Positions 61,408 to 64,000 of a stretch of 64,000 nucleotides of DNA are shown in pieces. Made by a program: the position numbers and the translations under genes. Numbering within the stretch: the stretch's first letter is position 1; each line of letters opens with the position of its first letter. The notes below the pieces were generated by a model, which did no database searches, was not told where the DNA came from, and saw only the letters and a list, made by a program, of their open reading frames with translations. The DNA is from Candidatus Bathyarchaeota archaeon (GTDB taxonomy: Archaea > Thermoproteota > Bathyarchaeia > Bathyarchaeales > UBA233): positions 62,001 through 126,000 of the forward strand of contig JANXEP010000039.1 of assembly GCA_025057795.1 (NCBI GenBank). Direction: 5' to 3'.

Positions 61408-62667
61408 ATGGCGCAAATTGACTTTGGGTGTAAAAAAATTGTGGTTAAGTTTGGGGGTTCAAGCCTAGCGGACAGCGCCCGTATACATATGGCTGTCAGG
61501 GCTGTAGCTAGAGAAGCAGCAAAAGGCACACGGGTTGCTGTGGTTGTCTCCGCCATGGGGAAAACAACAGACCACCTTCTTAACACGGTTAAAAATGCTG
61601 CAGGCGGTAACATCGAAAAGAAAGAGTTAGATGAAATTTTAGCTATGGGTGAGCGAACCAGTGTGAGAATTTTCGCCGCGGCATTAAAAGCTAATGGAGT
61701 TGAATCCCGCTACTTCGACCCATCTGACCCGGACTGGCCGATAATAACAGACGATGCTTTCTCAAATGCGAATCCCATTCTAGAAGAATGTGCCGAAAGA
61801 ATATGGCAGCACGTGTTTCCCCTATTCGAAAAAGGCTTGGTTCCCGTCATCGCCGGTTTCGTGGGCAGAACCGTCGATGGGAAAATAACAACTCTTGGCA
61901 GAGGCGGAAGCGATACAACAGCTTTCATTTTAGCTAAAGCATTGAATGCGGATGAGGTTATCCTCGTCACAGACGCTGATGGAATCATGACAGCGGATCC
62001 AAAGCTGGTTAAAAACCCGCAAAGGATCCGCGAAATCGACGTGGGCACCCTAGTAGGACTGGCAGATTCAGGCGTTAAATTCATACACAGAAAGGCCTTG
62101 AAGTATAAGGATCCATCAATAAACGTCAGAGTGATCGCTTACACGCATGGCGACTTAAACCAGGAAGGCACCTCAATTACTGGAGCGTTACCGAAAGAGT
62201 TAGACGTCAGCATAGCAAGCGCTGTTCCCGTTGCTTCCATAGCGGTTGTCGGCCAGGGAATCTCAAATAAGCCGATTATTGTTAAAGAGCTAATAGAAGA
62301 AATCAAGGCTCACTCTGCGCTTCTTGGATTATCTTTAGACCACAACTCTATGGTGTCATTTGTCACAGAAGATGGAAGTGAGCTAGACTTGCTGCTGAAC
62401 AAAATTCATGAAATAGTTTTAAGGTACAGGGAAGCCATAGCAATGTCAGTGAGGCGAAATTTGGCTTTTCTACGCATAAGCGGAGTTGGCTTTGAAGAGA
62501 CGCCTGGGCTTATAGGCAAAATATCAGAGCCTTTAAGGCTTAACGATATGAACATATTTGGCATTTTGACAAACACTTCAAGCGTACTTGTTTTTGTAAA
62601 TTGGGAGGAGAAAGAGAAGGCTTTAAGCTTAATTAGGAGTTCGTTTGGATTAAAAGGAGGTGAATGA
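61408..62667 (+). CDS. Aspartate kinase (second copy)
   Basis: The 419-residue enzyme has the standard motif VVKFGGSSLADSAR, MGERTSVRIF and TTLGRGGSDTTA, plus two C-terminal ACT domains. It is followed directly by asd, so it feeds aspartate semialdehyde production. A GAGGGTTGA site precedes the ATG. Compared with the lysine-operon kinase (about 40 percent alike by eye) it keeps the canonical active-site residues. Confidence 0.95.
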   Translation: MAQIDFGCKKIVVKFGGSSLADSARIHMAVRAVAREAAKGTRVAVVVSAMGKTTDHLLNTVKNAAGGNIEKKELDEILAMGERTSVRIFAAALKANGVESRYFDPSDPDWPIITDDAFSNANPILEECAERIWQHVFPLFEKGLVPVIAGFVGRTVDGKITTLGRGGSDTTAFILAKALNADEVILVTDADGIMTADPKLVKNPQRIREIDVGTLVGLADSGVKFIHRKALKYKDPSINVRVIAYTHGDLNQEGTSITGALPKELDVSIASAVPVASIAVVGQGISNKPIIVKELIEEIKAHSALLGLSLDHNSMVSFVTEDGSELDLLLNKIHEIVLRYREAIAMSVRRNLAFLRISGVGFEETPGLIGKISEPLRLNDMNIFGILTNTSSVLVFVNWEEKEKALSLIRSSFGLKGGE

Positions 62668-62669
62668 AA

Positions 62670-63707
62670 ATGTTGAAGGCTGCTGTTTTAGGCGCTACGG
62701 GGATGGTTGGCCAAATCTTCATAAACCTACTCAGCAAACACCCATGGTTTGAAGTGGCCGTCGTCGCCGCATCTGAGAAGAGCAGCGGACTCAAATATTC
62801 GAAAGCCGCGCATTGGAAACTGGCCGCACCTATACCGGAGAGCGTTGCCGACCTGGAGGTTATGGACATAACTCCAAAAAACGTCAAAGACGTAGACTTA
62901 GTGTTTTCAGCTTTACCCGCAGACGTGGCTGGAAAAGTTGAAGAAGAGTTCGCAAAGGCTGGACACATCGTCTTAAGCAACGCATCATCCCATAGAATGG
63001 ATCCAGACGTGCCGCTTTTAAACCCTGAAGTTAACGGTAACCACATTTTGCTTATTGATGAGCAGAGAAAACGGAGAAAGTGGGACGGCGCCATTGTAAC
63101 AAACCCAAACTGCAGCACAGCAATTTTAACCCTTTCACTGAAGCCGATCTACGATGAAATCGGAATAAACAAGGTGATAGTTTCCACGATGCAAGCACTC
63201 TCGGGAGCCGGATACCCAGGCGTAGCTTCATTGGACATCGTTGATAACGTTATTCCATTCATACGCATGGAAGAAGAGAAAATGCAGACTGAAGCTTTGA
63301 AGATTTTGGGCTCGCCCACTAAGCCAGCAGACTTCAAAGTTTCTGCAAGCTGTCATAGAGTGGCAACATTAGACGGTCACATGGAGGCAGTCTTCGTCGA
63401 AACAAAAAGCAAAGTGGAGCCTGAAACCGTTGCAGAAGTCATGATTAAGTTCGCTGGAGAGCCACAGAAGCTGAAGCTTCCAAGCGCCCCCGAGAAACCT
63501 ATAGTTGTAAGGCAAGAGGAGGATAGGCCCCAGGTAAGGCTGGATAGGATGGAAGGCGGCGGGATGAGCGTGGTCGTGGGCCGCATAAGAAAAGATCCAG
63601 CCCTGGAAGGAATCAAATACATTGTCTTGGGGCACAACACCATCAGAGGAGCAGCGGGATGCAGCATCTTAAACGCTGAGTACCTAAAAGCGAAAAAATA
63701 CCTATAG
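62670..63707 (+). CDS. asd: Aspartate-semialdehyde dehydrogenase
   Basis: The 345-residue enzyme reduces aspartyl phosphate. It starts MLKAAVLGATGMVGQ, has the catalytic cysteine in TNPNCSTA (Cys148) and the His region SCHRVATLDGHME. ATG 62670 has AGGAGGTGA six bases upstream; the overlapping ATG 62664 is too close to it. It serves lysine, threonine/methionine and, in this context, perhaps aromatic synthesis. Confidence 0.95.
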   Translation: MLKAAVLGATGMVGQIFINLLSKHPWFEVAVVAASEKSSGLKYSKAAHWKLAAPIPESVADLEVMDITPKNVKDVDLVFSALPADVAGKVEEEFAKAGHIVLSNASSHRMDPDVPLLNPEVNGNHILLIDEQRKRRKWDGAIVTNPNCSTAILTLSLKPIYDEIGINKVIVSTMQALSGAGYPGVASLDIVDNVIPFIRMEEEKMQTEALKILGSPTKPADFKVSASCHRVATLDGHMEAVFVETKSKVEPETVAEVMIKFAGEPQKLKLPSAPEKPIVVRQEEDRPQVRLDRMEGGGMSVVVGRIRKDPALEGIKYIVLGHNTIRGAAGCSILNAEYLKAKKYL

Positions 63708-63715
63708 GTGGAAAA

Positions 63716-64000
63716 TTGAAAGAGCTCTGGGTCAAAATAGACGAGACCGTTCCGAAAAACTTGAGGGACAGCCTACTTGAATTAGCGGCTAAATTGTGTG
63801 ATGCTGCATATGTTGACAAGCAGTTTTTGGCGGACGCCGAAAAGGCAGGAGTTAAAACTGCGGCGGACTCAGGGAAATGCAACATTCAAGTCTTGGAGGA
63901 ATTTGACCAGCAAAAAGTTAAAGAGCTAAAGGCTTCAGGCAAAAAAGTGGCAATAAGGGTGGCTATTAAGGGAAAGGAGGACGAAGAGAAAGCCGTTAAA
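63716..64000 (+). CDS. 3-dehydroquinate synthase, archaeal type II (5' part, cut by window edge)
   Basis: From TTG 63716, with GGTGG seven or so bases upstream, 95 codons are open to the window end. The start MKELWVKIDETVP and the segment KKVAIRVAIKGKEDEEKAV resemble the N-terminus of archaeal DHQ synthase II. That enzyme makes 3-dehydroquinate from a product of aspartate semialdehyde, which fits its place after asd. Only a third of the protein is visible. Confidence 0.7.
   Translation, partial: MKELWVKIDETVPKNLRDSLLELAAKLCDAAYVDKQFLADAEKAGVKTAADSGKCNIQVLEEFDQQKVKELKASGKKVAIRVAIKGKEDEEKAVK

Noticed and set aside
1..64000. CRISPR arrays, insertion sequences or a toxin-antitoxin pair
   Set aside because: No regular spaced repeats, no transposase and no paired small toxin-like genes were seen.

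Overview
The window is from an archaeal chromosome, most likely a TACK-group archaeon of the Bathyarchaeia type (lineage is an inference). Archaeal markers are TFB, Gar1, Alba, the L7Ae/S28e/L24e cluster, an L40e of the crenarchaeal MPxxDP kind, AsnC/Lrp and NrpR regulators, GGTGA-type Shine-Dalgarno sites and TATA promoters. Ftr (formylmethanofuran:H4MPT formyltransferase) and HypA show H4MPT-linked C1 metabolism and nickel-enzyme maturation. Both tRNA genes encode their CCA end. No CRISPR array or intact insertion sequence was seen.

Layout. 1-7.3 kb (minus strand): a GPN-loop GTPase (cut by the window edge), a secreted transglutaminase-like protein, a CinA-like protein, two PflA-like radical SAM proteins (the second is AmrS), a ribbon-helix-helix protein and a PAC2 protein. 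7.36-7.47 kb: initiator tRNA-Met with an apparent 29-nt intron in its T-loop. 7.8-11.6 kb: a radical SAM/SPASM protein converging on a large SppA-type membrane protease. 11.8-17.8 kb: information processing (L24e, S28e, L7Ae, Gar1, TFB, a DUF116 protein, L40e, Alba, a zinc/KH protein, AspS). 17.9-28.4 kb: two converging purine operons, purF-purD-HAD-ftr-pfkB (+) against purM-purS-purL-purQ (-).

28.5-46.7 kb is the most striking part. Next to tRNA-Gly lies a wrecked tyrosine integrase. Eighteen kb further on, in the same orientation, is a diverged copy of the last 25 bases of that tRNA. Between them nearly every gene concerns glutamine, glutamate or ammonium: a three-piece glutamate synthase, GMP synthetase, two stand-alone RAM (AsnC effector) proteins, glutamine synthetase, an Lrp regulator, glutamine-dependent NAD synthetase, an Amt transporter with a KaiC-like ATPase and no GlnK, a ribbon-helix-helix regulator, an operon of a duplicated zinc-knuckle protein with two Nfn-type flavoprotein subunits, and a single-domain NrpR. 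It reads as an old integrated nitrogen-assimilation island. Two small genes (46 and 47 codons) and several palindromes at promoters lie inside it.

46.9-53.8 kb: an 18-residue Lys/Glu peptide ORF, a luciferase-like monooxygenase, a double-cupin protein, a uroporphyrinogen decarboxylase-family protein, a HAD protein, a Mrp/MinD-type ATPase with HypA, and a DUF362 protein. 53.4-60.3 kb: an AsnC regulator diverging from a complete lysine operon by the diaminopimelate aminotransferase route (dapA, dapB, aspartate kinase, lysA, dapF, dapL). 61.4-64 kb: a second aspartate kinase, aspartate-semialdehyde dehydrogenase and the start of an archaeal-type 3-dehydroquinate synthase, consistent with the shikimate entry route that starts from aspartate semialdehyde.
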